Assembly (NCBI GenBank): GCA_013400155.1
Contig: VXBM01000042.1
Location: forward strand, 2,028,127-2,092,126
DNA: 64,000 nucleotides
Source: Helopsaltes ochotensis
Taxonomy: Eukaryota > Chordata > Aves > Passeriformes > Locustellidae
Reading direction: 5' to 3'
The position numbers and the translations under genes are program-made. Numbering within the stretch: the first letter of the stretch is position 1; the number at the start of each line of letters is the position of its first letter. Below are positions 22,701 to 32,455 of the stretch, one piece after another. The notes below the pieces were generated by a model. It had not been told where the DNA came from, did not search any database, and saw nothing but the letters and a program-made list of their open reading frames with translations.

Positions 22701-25700
22701 CACACAGCAAATTTGTAAACTCCTCTAGTCCCCTTCCTATTTCTGATCTAACTGCAGATAGATACACCAACCAAAGATACTTCAGCCCAAAACGTCTCCC
22801 CCACACTTCATATATTAATTCTATTTGTATGGAAGGGAGTCTGAAATACTGCCAATTTTTGAAAGGAGGATCCCCTTCCTGAATCACCTGGCACCAGTGC
22901 CAAATGCATGGAGACAGCTCATGGAGAGCAGCTTTCTCCCTGCATGTTGCAAAGTTTTTGCTTTCCTTTAACTTCCTCTGGATGCTAAAATTACTTAAAC
23001 TTTTGGTGTTTATGCAGTTGTCTGCCTCAATAAGTCTTGATTGGCTGATAGAAATCACATTTATAGATTTGTAGAAGTCTGGAAATTGCAATAAATTTAT
23101 GAAAAGTATAAATTTATATTTTATTAAGGGATAAATCTCTGTTGGATAACAATTCATAATCCCATCAGTCAGCTTCTACAGTTAAGTGTTTCACCCTATG
23201 GGTTGCTGTCAAAATATTTAGCAAGAGATTTAGCAAGGTACCTGCAGACCTAACAGAATATCTCAGCACAACTTCATTAACCAGTCATTCAGTCATGAAG
23301 AAATGATGCTGCAGTCCTAAATGAATCAAAGGTGCTTCTGTTCATTCCAAGTGCTTGTAGGAAGGGGATATGAGGGTTTTGAGACCTTCTCTTGCCCTTC
23401 TGTCATCCCCCATGTAGCAACTGCAAAGCCAGAAGATCATCTTCTGGAATGCAGACTTGCATTCTCCTTTTTGTTTTGTTCATTTGTTCCTGTGTGCAGT
23501 TTTGCAGAGGATGTAATTCACATCTACTATGAGAGTGACGAGGTGGTGTGTGAGGATGTGGAACTCCAGGCCTTTGTCAAAGACATTTACGTCTACGGAA
23601 TGAGGGGTGTGAAAGCCTCAGGTAAGGTGCGAGCCCAGCCAGGTCTGCAGCTTGTCCAGTCCCTGCTGACAGCAGTGCTGAATGCACAGCACAAGTTACA
23701 GAGCTTCTCTCTTCTTGGCCTGAAGATGCTCAGTTTTATTGCGAGACCCTGGCTCAGGCCATCTCTCAGGAGACAGCTCCTTTCTTTGACACAGATTCTC
23801 ATAATCAGCTTGGGCAACTCATGTAATCTCTCTATACTGGGGACAGGTCCTTTGATTTTGTCTGCTCATGCTTTAAGCATTAGGGGACATGTCTGTGTTA
23901 ATTGGAACCACCAGGCAGTCTGATAGAAATCAAGGAGCAGTGAGGCCCCTTGAATCTTCTCCTCCAAACCTCACACCAAATAAGAACATGTAAGAACCTC
24001 CCCAGGAGTATATTGCTGCATTTCACATTTGTTCAGTATTTGTGTCATCATTGAACTATTCTACTCTCTTCAAGAAAAGATACTCATATTTATTTCCAAG
24101 AAATATTTTCCTTTGCTCCATCCCTTCTCACTTCCTCTCCTGCAAACCTTTACTTGGCCATGAGAGCTCTCATCCATAACATGAGTAAATACTGAGTAAA
24201 TACACCCACCTGAGTAAATACTCCCCTGTCATTCCCGAAACATGTTGCTTTTCTCTTCCACTTACATTTTTTCCAAGCAGATTTTCAGGAGTTTATAGAT
24301 TGGGCTTTAGATGGCTGGGGATTCTTCCTCTTGTCCGGTCTGATTTACATCTGTCAACACCTGTTGGCCAGTGACCTAGGGCAAATGGCTCTGGTGCTGC
24401 ATGCACACATTGGAGTGCCAGATGTCCAGGCAAAACCGTGATGTTTCCAATCAATATGTTCTGGTGGATAAAAGGCTTCTATCTGCTTGGAAAAGCAAAG
24501 ATTCATTTTTGTTTGTCTGGCTGTCTCTTAGCAAAAGCTTAGAAATATTGCTCTTCCTGGTAAGAATTCAGGCTTGACCTCAGCATCTTGATATGGGACA
24601 AGTACTGAGCCTTTCCAGGGCTCCAGCTGGCGTGGGATGCTGCAAGCACCACTGGTGGGAGGACTGCCACTACATGAGGGAAACCAGGCTTGCAGCAAAT
24701 CTTTCTGCATTGCTGCTGCTCCAAGGGTTGTATCATAGAGAAGGGAGACTTGGCAGGGTCTGTAAAGACTTGGAGGAGGCTAAATGAGGGAGGCTGTGGC
24801 ACCTGTCTCTTCCCTGGGAGGGCTGCTGTGATTGGGAGAATGCCAAACTCCTTTAAAGATGAGCACAGTGTGCTTAGAGTTGCAGGACACAGAAAGGGGA
24901 TGGTGCATCCTCTCCTCTTTGGGCTTGGTGGCTGGCCAGAGGTTCCTCTTCCCTCTTGCAGGCTGAGTTCACATCTGCTTCAGGTTGGTGGTGGAGCTGA
25001 GAGGCAGCTGGCACAGGCAGCCTGGGCAGGGCCAGCTTGCCCCTGTCTCTAGGTATACTGGGACCTGTGGTCACATGTGGGAGTTCTTCCCCTGGGTCCC
25101 CCAGGGGAAGAGGAAAATGTAGGGGTTGAGTTGAAGCTTCGACAGTCACACTGGGCTGGGACAGGGAGTACAGCACAGGGCTGTGATTTAATGAGGATAG
25201 GAGTGATACAGGCCTGGGTTTGCTTTGGTTGCAAAATATTTCCCTAGTCCCTGAGTATTCTGTTTTTTCTTTTTATAACACTGATTATTCTCCTTCAAAG
25301 ACAGCTTAATGCAACTATTTGTGTTCCTCATTCTGTTGTTTGTCTTTCAGAAGTTCTCATTTCCTCACTTCCCGTTTCAGCGAATAAACTCTCCCTGCAC
25401 TCTTTCTTGCAATACACTTGATTGCTGAACCTCAGACCTTTATAAATACAAGCACATGGTCGCTTCCTCCTTGGCATGAACCTTCCCTGCTTGCACTGCA
25501 GACTGAAGAAAAACGGAGCATCTGAGGTCCCTGCCCTGGGGACTCTGGGAGTTCCTTGCTGCAGGGTAGGTAGGACAGGGACACAGTTTTTTAAAGGCTT
25601 AATTATACTTTGTCTTTCCCTTATGGAACACCACATACTTTGCAAACAGTGGCGATGCCTCACAGACTTGTATGAAGTCAGGCTGTTTTTACAGCTGCAC

Positions 25701-28522
25701 AGCCAAGGCACAGAGAGGTTGAGGAGCTCCTGTTAGACCACACAGCAAGATTCACAGAATGCCCTGCTCTTCAGTGACTGCTGCATGGCCCTCTAATCCA
25801 TGTTTTTTGATTACTGCTGGGTGGCAGGGTTACTTCATTGCTGGTTTAAGCTTTTCTTCTCCCTCATTTAGGGTTCCCTAAGATGATCAGGACACGAGAG
25901 ACACTAGCAGAATATCTCACAGTGATCATGTTCACTACATCAGCTCAACATGCAGCTGTGAATTTTGGTCAGGTAGGAATTTGTGGGAAGACTGTTCTTT
26001 TTGGGCTGGGAGGTATATCTACCAGGGTAGACTCTGCGGAGCATTTTTTAGTAGATGTACAGAATTACTTTTTCTGGTCAGAATAACTGCAGAGACATCT
26101 ACAAATCCCTGTGAAGTCTGTGGAAACTGAAGTAATCTGGAAGCTGAGAAGGGCATTTCAAGTCCTACATATGTACCAAAGATGAGATTAGGGGTTTTGA
26201 CTCGTATTTTAGTTTTGTTGATTTTATTATGAGAATAGTTTTTTTAAAGTAACCAAAAGGCAGAGAGGGCTTAGGGGAGGAGGAAGAGGTGGGTGTGCAC
26301 TTCCCCTCAGGCAGAGCAGGGGACATATATGAAGGTAATGAAAAAGTGCTTGGGAAAGAGAGAGTTCCAGTAACTGCAGCATCTTAGATGGTGGCAAAAC
26401 TCAGGTCATATCCGAGGCAAAATGAGATATCAGCATCTCACAGCAGTGCACCAGGCCAGAAGTGACTGTGAGCTCCCAGCCTGCTACTCACCGTGGCTAT
26501 ATCTGCATGCACTATTCCTTATGTTTCTTGATGAACCAGTATGCTTTATCTCTGTTAGTATCTGACCACATGGGCATTCACTGTGGGCAGGTTCTTGGAG
26601 GAAATTTTGCAGAAAAGAGAAGCTGGAGTAAAGGCAATCACCTCAGGTTATCAGAAGGGAACTTTGCTTAATAAAATATTTAAGGCCTTAGTCAGTCTGC
26701 TTAATTCGGGCTGTATGGTACATGCCTGTGGTTAGCAGAATAAGTACTCCCATTTAGATTACCCAAACTCTCTCTCTTGTGAGTTCCTGAGCAAAACAGT
26801 AAGAACTTCCCTGTCACCTCCAGTCCTTTTCTAGTGCATCTCCCTGTCTTTTTGAGGGCCTCATATTACAGAAGCAAACTCCCTGTTGGCAAACTCCTGA
26901 TTTTCTTTGGTATGTTTCTAAATACCAGTCACTGCAGGTTTTCACTGTGGTCCCTTGCTCTGTTGTGCAGTATGACTGGTGTTCCTGGATTCCCAACGCC
27001 CCACCAACAATGCGCTGCCCTCCTCCAACAGAAAAGGGGACAGTCACCATCGAGCAAATTGTGGAGAGTCTGCCAGACAGGGGACGTTCTTGTTGGCATC
27101 TTGGAGCTGTCTGGGCCTTGAGCCAATTCCAGGACAAAGAAGTAAGTCAACCTCCATGCTCTAGGTGCCGGAGATGTGAGACCATAGCAAAATTGCACAG
27201 ACTCACAAGACTGTTGTGCTGCTCCATGCTTGACTTGGTCTTTTTCACCTTTCTGTGGAGATGTGTCAGTGCTGTGGGTTTGTCTGTGTTCTGCCAGCTG
27301 CAGAGCAGCTCTCAGCAAGAAGTTGCATTTTTTTACTCTGAGGCTGTCTCAGCCATAATCAAAATTTATAAGCTTAATAATGGCGTTGCTGAATAAGGAT
27401 GCTGGTGTGGAAGGCAGAGGGCTGCAGGAGCATAAGGGTTTTCTCCATTCCTTGTCCCTGCAGTGCTGGGGAAGAAGGTACAGCAGTGCTGTGTCCCATG
27501 TCCTGTTCCTTTGGAAAATCTGCTCCAGTGCCATGTGCACTACAGCTGTAACTTGTGCCTGGCGGGTGAGGAGTGAAAACAAAACAAAAGGCTTTGCAGG
27601 CATGGTCTGTAGCCATTTCCCTTATGTAAAATGAGGTTGTAGGTACCTTGTTTCACACAGGGGTTCTGGAGAATGTGTTTTGAAATCCTTAAATAGAAGA
27701 TGATGGACAGAGGGTACTTAAAATTCAGTTTCTCTATAAGAAGAAAGAAGTACTAGCAGAGAAGCTTGTACTGTGGGGAAATAGTTCCCAAAGTTCCCAA
27801 AGCAATGCCAGTGTGCATATTGGCAGGGCACTTTTCAGAGCACCCTTAGAGTCCAGGCTGAATAAAGCATCTGTTGTATTGAACTCTGAAGGACAGCTAT
27901 AAGTCAACAGAATCTTCCACTGTCACTGAATGAAGTAGTCATCTTCCTTTTAAATCTCTGGCTGTGAGTTCCCCTCTCATGCTATCCTTTTTTCTAACAG
28001 CATAAATGTTTGTGTGGCTATACACAAAGAGATCTGGCATAGGAAGCTTGTCTGACTGAACACTGGCCTGAATAAAAGTGCCTGGTTTTCAGTGGACGAG
28101 GTCTCTTTAGGTCCAGGAGTGCCATGTAGACGCCTGAACCAGCACCACAGAAAGATGCAGGGATGGAAAGATGCAGCCAGCAATAGAGGGAAGGTGTAGG
28201 CTAGCTTAAATATTGATAATACTGTTTTAATAGAAACATTTGTGAGGTGAGGCTCTGTGCGGTGTTCTGCCAAATAGCATAATGTTGAAATAGAATTGCC
28301 TTTGCTTTCTCAAAGCATGATTTCTTGGTGTTTTTCAATTAGCTGTTTCTGGGTGTGTACCCAGATGAACACTTCGTGGAGAGGCCGGTGAAAGAGGCTA
28401 TGGCAAAATTCCGCAAGAATTTGGATGAGATTGTCAACACCATCACCGAGCGCAACAAGAACAAAAAGCTTCCTTACTACTACCTTTCCCCAGATCGTAT
28501 TCCCAACAGTGTTGCTGTTTGA
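7527..28522 (+). CDS. ALOX5: arachidonate 5-lipoxygenase, exons 2-14 (5' exon missing)
   Basis: 5-Lipoxygenase oxygenates arachidonate at C5 and dehydrates 5-HPETE to leukotriene A4, acting at the nuclear envelope with FLAP. Coding exons: 7527-7725, 9421-9502, 11053-11175, 14801-14907, 17795-17967, 18705-18851, 18949-19152, 19372-19458, 21195-21373, 23500-23621, 25872-25972, 26971-27141, 28343-28522. All introns are GT-AG and the frame is continuous. With 50 residues expected from exon 1 the protein is 674 residues, the human length. The N-terminal PLAT/C2 domain ends near residue 117 and the catalytic domain follows. Iron ligands His368, His373, His551 and Asn555 (Met-inclusive numbering) are present, as are the 5-LOX-typical Ala425-Asn426 and the Phe-Tyr cork residues in DFILNYTKA. 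Oddities: C-terminal Val674 instead of Ile, Thr272 for the MK2-site Ser, a weakened PKA site at Ser524, and a broken tri-lysine at 654-656. No frameshift or internal stop was seen, so the gene looks functional. Exon 1 is probably in the gap at 2980-3845. Confidence 0.97.
9421..9502 (+). CDS. ALOX5: ALOX5 exon 3
   Basis: 82 bases, residues 117-144. It is the link between the PLAT domain and the catalytic domain (AKLPRDDKIQILKQHRRKEL), very close to human 5-LOX. Acceptor gttaacag, donor GTGAGT. Confidence 0.97.
11053..11175 (+). CDS. ALOX5: ALOX5 exon 4
   Basis: 123 bases, residues 144-185, start of the catalytic domain (WHPGFPLSIDAHC). It ends with FILNYTKA, which keeps the Phe and Tyr that cork the active-site entry in human stable 5-LOX (Phe177/Tyr181). 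Acceptor ttttctcag, donor GTAAGT. Confidence 0.97.
14801..14907 (+). CDS. ALOX5: ALOX5 exon 5
   Basis: 107 bases, residues 185-221 (MENLYVNRFMHMFQSSW). Nearly identical to the family; it is helical and lies near the substrate channel. Acceptor ttatttttag, donor GTGAGT. Confidence 0.97.
17795..17967 (+). CDS. ALOX5: ALOX5 exon 6
   Basis: 173 bases, residues 221-278, with FMFGYQFLNGCNPVLIRRC. The C-terminal part reads LERNLTLEEEV where human has the MK2 phosphosite Ser271 in LERQLS, so the serine is a threonine here. Acceptor ttcctttag, donor GTACAG. Confidence 0.97.
18705..18851 (+). CDS. ALOX5: ALOX5 exon 7
   Basis: 147 bases, residues 279-327 (QGNIFIVDYELLDGVDANKT and LAAPICLLYKN). Acceptor follows a long T/C tract (ttttttcccccccacag), donor GTGGGC. 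Confidence 0.97.
18949..19152 (+). CDS. ALOX5: ALOX5 exon 8 (two iron-ligand histidines)
   Basis: 204 bases, residues 328-395. It carries the catalytic core WVRSSDFHIHQTVTHLLRTH, in which the last two His are iron ligands 368 and 373. Intron 7 is only 97 bases. Donor GTTAGT. Confidence 0.97.
19372..19458 (+). CDS. ALOX5: ALOX5 exon 9
   Basis: 87 bases, residues 396-424 (LLVPHMRFTIAINTKARE). Acceptor tttcacag, donor GTAGGT. The following intron starts with a perfect hairpin, described separately. Confidence 0.97.
19534..19579. repeat. perfect 21-bp hairpin in ALOX5 intron 9
   Basis: Arms 19534-19554 and 19559-19579 are exact reverse complements with a 4-base loop (tatc). A second smaller inverted repeat follows at once: 11-bp arms at 19587-19597 and 19601-19611 around tcc. 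The region is built from TATCCA/CCATAT-like units, so slippage and inversion of a short motif is a possible origin. Confidence 0.85.
20068..20155 (+). repeat. CR1 retroposon internal fragment
   Basis: Matches the CR1 pattern near the end of the reverse-transcriptase region: atcaatgatttgggtgaggg, catcctcagtaagttcacag, atgacaccaaggttggt. It is truncated on both sides, in plus orientation, within ALOX5 intron 9. Confidence 0.75.
21195..21373 (+). CDS. ALOX5: ALOX5 exon 10
   Basis: 179 bases, residues 425-484. Begins ANATGGGGHVQMVQ, keeping the Ala-Asn pair (human Ala424-Asn425) linked to 5-lipoxygenation specificity. Also contains DIPYYYYRDDG. Acceptor cttcctgcag, donor GTAAAA. Confidence 0.97.
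23500..23621 (+). CDS. ALOX5: ALOX5 exon 11
   Basis: 122 bases, residues 484-525 (FAEDVIHIYYESDEVVCED). Ends YGMRGVKASG where human has RGRKSSG, so the arginine at -3 of the PKA site is lost although Ser524 (human Ser523) stays. Acceptor tgtgtgcag, donor GTAAGG. Confidence 0.97.
25872..25972 (+). CDS. ALOX5: ALOX5 exon 12 (iron ligands His551, Asn555)
   Basis: 101 bases, residues 525-558. Contains the iron-ligand motif TTSAQHAAVNFGQ with His551 and Asn555. Acceptor ccctcatttag, donor GTAGGA. Confidence 0.97.
26971..27141 (+). CDS. ALOX5: ALOX5 exon 13
   Basis: 171 bases, residues 559-615: YDWCSWIPNAPPTMRCPPPT and DRGRSCWHLGAVWALSQF, near-identical to human 5-LOX. Acceptor gttgtgcag, donor GTAAGT. 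Confidence 0.97.
28343..28522 (+). CDS. ALOX5: ALOX5 exon 14 (C-terminus)
   Basis: 180 bases including TGA at 28520-28522, residues 616-674. Retains the ERK2-site serine in YYYLSPDR. The C-terminus reads IPNSVAV, so the terminal residue, whose carboxylate ligates iron, is Val and not Ile. The lysine cluster reads RNKNKKLP instead of human RNKKKQLP. Confidence 0.97.
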   Translation: MFLGVYPDEHFVERPVKEAMAKFRKNLDEIVNTITERNKNKKLPYYYLSPDRIPNSVAV

Positions 28523-28920
28523 GCACATAGCCAGGAGAGTTGGAAGGCTGTAAAGCTAATGATGTTTTTCTGTTATGTACTTCTTCTATTAGCTTTTCAG
28601 AAATAAGAAACCCACCCTCTCCATCAGAGCTTGCTTAAGTATATTTGAACCTTCAAAATAAATTTCTTTATAAACAATCTTGCAAACAAAGTCTCATAGA
28701 CAACCCTCTAGGTCAAATTTGTTACAGATTTATTTCACAGGATTTTAAAACTAATCTTAGAATCAATAGACATGTTTCTGTTATTTTTCCCTCTCCTTGT
28801 CAAAACAATGTTATCACAGATTCACTTATTTAATGGAAATAGTATCATGAGCAATAAGCAAGTCACATTTTAAAATCCTTCCTGTTTTTAATAGGTGACA
28901 CTGGTGACATAAAAAATAAA
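28523..28920 (+). terminator. ALOX5: ALOX5 3' UTR with poly(A) signals
   Basis: AATAAA hexamers lie at 28657-28662 (135 bases after the stop codon) and 28915-28920. Either could define the transcript end; the first is in a typical AT-rich setting. More hexamer-like sequence occurs further down, near 29720. Confidence 0.6.
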
Positions 28921-31900
28921 ATATTTAAAGTTTAAGCATTGTTTTGAGCCTGATTAATGTCTAGTATTTTCACTACCATTGTGAATATCCTAATCAGGAT
29001 GGAGGTAGAAGCAGAAAATTTTCTTGACATAGCTGATGGGGTTTTATCACTTTTTTACCAAGTTCATGTGAAATGACATCTCATAGAAGATGAAAGTTTT
29101 GTACCTACTTAAACCTAAGTATTTTCTACATAAAACCAGGAAGGTTTGTTTTAGCCTCTGCCAGCAGAGTTTGATGTCATTCACATGTAGGGACAAACCT
29201 TCTACCTAAGGCAGTGTCAGCAAGTACAGACCTAGCAACGCTTATGCTCAGTTTCTGTTTCATTGCTGCCACTTCTGGGGTTTGTGGACAATTTCTTCTG
29301 TTTTGTGAGGAATGAAGAGGCTACTTTGCGTCATGGAAAAATTTGTGGAGAGTGCTTAATTGACAGCTTCTAAGAGGAATCTTTAGTTTTTGCCAATTAA
29401 GTATAACTAGCATGTTCCATCTTAGTTATAAACTACTGAGTTTTGTCCGTTTTGTTTAGAGGTGTTTATGTTAAAACACTTGGGCTCTGGTAAAAGTTGA
29501 GGAAGTCACTGAGAAAAGCAAAATTGAGGTTTGTGAAATTTAAGAGTTGTGGTTTTGCTGATTAGAATTTGGGTTTATTTTTTCTGAGAATTTGTTCCTT
29601 GTACTTGATCTGCCAGCATGCAGTGTGTGTTTTCTCAATAGATAAGAAAGTTTCTGATAAACAAAACTGAAAATCTTCTATTTCCTAATTCAACATTTAA
29701 TGCTGAAAAAATCTTGTAGGAATAAACAAAACATGCTGTGTAGAGAAATGAAGCTTGTGTCGTTGAGAAATATATTGAGTTATTTCTATCATTCATGCGT
29801 GATTTGGAAAAGAGTTCTACTAAAATTTACATCCTTTCATATGAAACAGGTGTGAAAACTGATTTTAGACCCTTTACATCACACTGATTCCTGTTTTTTC
29901 CCCACAACCAAAGATTTCAAGAAAAATGTGGAAAGTAAGACCACTTCCTGTTATTGAGGTAGTAGATTTATGATTTGAGCATCATCTTTTCGCTGCAGCC
30001 CATGAAAAGTGATGAGTGTAGAAGCAGAGTAAAGCAACATGAAATAGGATCAAGGAATCAGAGACAACTTGTGAGCCCACTGCCTTGAGAAGTGCAACTT
30101 AAATGCAACAAGCTGATGCAATATATCCAGCATACCAGCTCTAACTTTTGTCTTTCTACTATGTACAGAGAATGTCCTCTTACTTCAGTTTTCATTTGAT
30201 AATTGTTTGCATGGTCAAGTATCTTTTTAGAAAACAAAATATGGAAGGAGACTGGTGGATGTTCTCTCACATCTGTGCACTCTGCTGTAGCTTGTGGGCC
30301 TGGGATACAAGTACAGTTGATAGGAGGTTTGGGGAAATGTATGTGTAGCTTTGAAAACTGGCATTAGCATCTGATTCAAAGGCAGAAAAGGCTGTGGAAA
30401 GAGGTAAAGATGTTAAAAGTAATACTGGCACCAGTAAAGAAGCAGATACTGGCCAATAGTAAAGTGCTTACTCTCCTAGGGGGTCTGGGTGTACATGTTG
30501 CTGTCCCACTCTCAGCTCCCTTTTCAACTTGTCTCCATATATCAGAAAGTCATCTGTCTTTGCATGGGCCATGGGTTCCTTCCCCACATCTTTAGCCATG
30601 ACTTGCTCAGAGGTGTCTCCTAAGTCATGGTACTAGGGTACAGTACCCACTTGCAGGTTCCCTCCCAGGTGGAAATGGAAGTATCAGCTCTCTCTGAAGT
30701 GTGTTGTGCACTCAGCTTGTGATAGACATTAGAGCTTGATGTGCATCAGCTCAGCTCTGCCAGGGTTTGACAGCCAGTAACTTGTGTCTTGGATGGATGG
30801 CTGTTACTACTGGCCAAGCCAAGGGAATGTAGACTGACTCTTCAACTCGGTCTTCCTTGCTGGAAAATCAATTGCAGTGATTCTCAGCTGGCTGGAAGAG
30901 TGAACTAGTTTCAGGAAGCTGGTTCAGGAAGTCCTGCCAGCATATCTGAACCTGCTTTCCTCTTTTTGCAGGGTGAATTTAACTCTATAAGCTACTTTTG
31001 GGATTGTCCGTTTCCCAACCCCCTAACATACCTTGCAATAATAATATGATTCTCACTGCCCCTGAAAACAAAGCCCTCATACTTCTCAGTCGTCCCATAT
31101 GAAGTAAGCTACCCTTTTCCCATCCATCCCAATTTTACATGTGGGGAAATGAAATAAGAGCAGTGAAATTCAGTAGATCAGCTCTGATTCAAGTATCTTA
31201 CTTTATAGAGAGAACCTGAGAAAGTTGTGTATCTGAAGCATGCTAGTTTTATCCTTCTAGAGAACAGACAACAGGTTCAGGCTTGGCTGCTCAGAATTAC
31301 TTACTCTGTTGCATGTTGAGCAGAACATAAAATAAACCCCAAAAGATGTGTTTCTAACTAGCAAGCTTCAACCAGCAACTGCCCTTTCCTGCTACAGTAA
31401 CAGCGACATGGTATCTAGGAAGAAATTGAAATCACTACTGTCACAGTGAGATAGTATCACAAGGGCATAGTTTGCTTTATTTCTACTCTAAAAAGGCATA
31501 AATATTGCACAATCCAATGTGGCTGGTACATTTAGAGATTAACTGAGTCATGGTTTTTATGGCCAGAAGACAGACATTTGATTGCTTAGACTGATCTCAG
31601 CATAACACAGGCATGTGGATTTCCCTGAAGTATTTCTCTCTTCAAACTCAATGCAGGGGTGCTTGATCTAGAAATCATCTGTGAACATATCCACTCACCA
31701 CGTACCAAAACACGATTCACCCTGGTGCTTGAGACACTTGTCTCACTGGTGAATCCCTCATGCTGTGCAAGATAAATGCTGTGTTTCTAGTTCAGTGTGC
31801 ATTCTAGCTTCAAATCTTGCAACAGATGGCATGCTTCTTGCAGCAGTCTTGTGTGACTGAAGGTCCTCCTCTGACCATGTTCCCTACTACATGCTTCCCC

Positions 31901-32379
31901 TTTCTTTTGATAAACTGAATAATTTCCTGAGTCTTTTGCTGTAAGACTTACTTTAAACCTCTTATCTATTATCACTGTGTGCACAGCATGTGGGCAGATA
32001 ACAATGATGATTAAATGGCTATTTCAGTCATTATTTCATAGGCTGCATTTCCTTGTGCTTGCAACTGTGTATCTGCATTTTTTTCATACATTTTTGTCAC
32101 AAGCCACACAGCAAATTGTCTGTGTTACTGAACAAATTTCCTGTTTATTCGTATGCAAGCAGTGGACAATATCTTCAGGGAGTAAAAGAAATACTGAGTT
32201 AAGTGTTCAAATGTTTCCTTCTAAGAGTTGAGTGGGGACCTGGACTTCAGTGGGTCCCTATCAAGCTTCAAATTCAGCATACTATATATCCAGCAGCCTT
32301 TTAACTTTAGATTTGCAATGTTTAAAATCCAGTACTCGGTGATTGGGCTCAATCTCTACTTACATAGGTCAGTTACTGT
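28921..32379. other. intergenic, nothing recognised
   Basis: AT-rich sequence downstream of ALOX5. No known gene, RNA or repeat is visible. One weak exon-like segment at 30000-30069 (acceptor tcgctgcag, donor GTGAGC) has an open frame starting MKSDECRSRV, too short to judge. Confidence 0.4.
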
Positions 32380-32455
32380 AGAATCATAGTGTAGTTTGAG
32401 TTGAAAGAGGCCTTGAAGATCATCTAGTTCTAATCCCCTGCCATGGAGGGCTCTG
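32380..32455 (-). repeat. CR1 retroposon 3' fragment, reverse orientation
   Basis: Reads gaatcatagtgtagtttgag, then ttgaaagaggccttgaagat, then catctagttctaatcccctg. This is the reverse complement of an avian CR1 3' end. The ATTCTATG-type tail lies at the left, so the element is on the minus strand. Confidence 0.8.

Noticed and set aside
23321..23923. A 200-codon frame as an independent gene
   Set aside because: Its core is ALOX5 exon 11 (23500-23621); the flanks are intron sequence.
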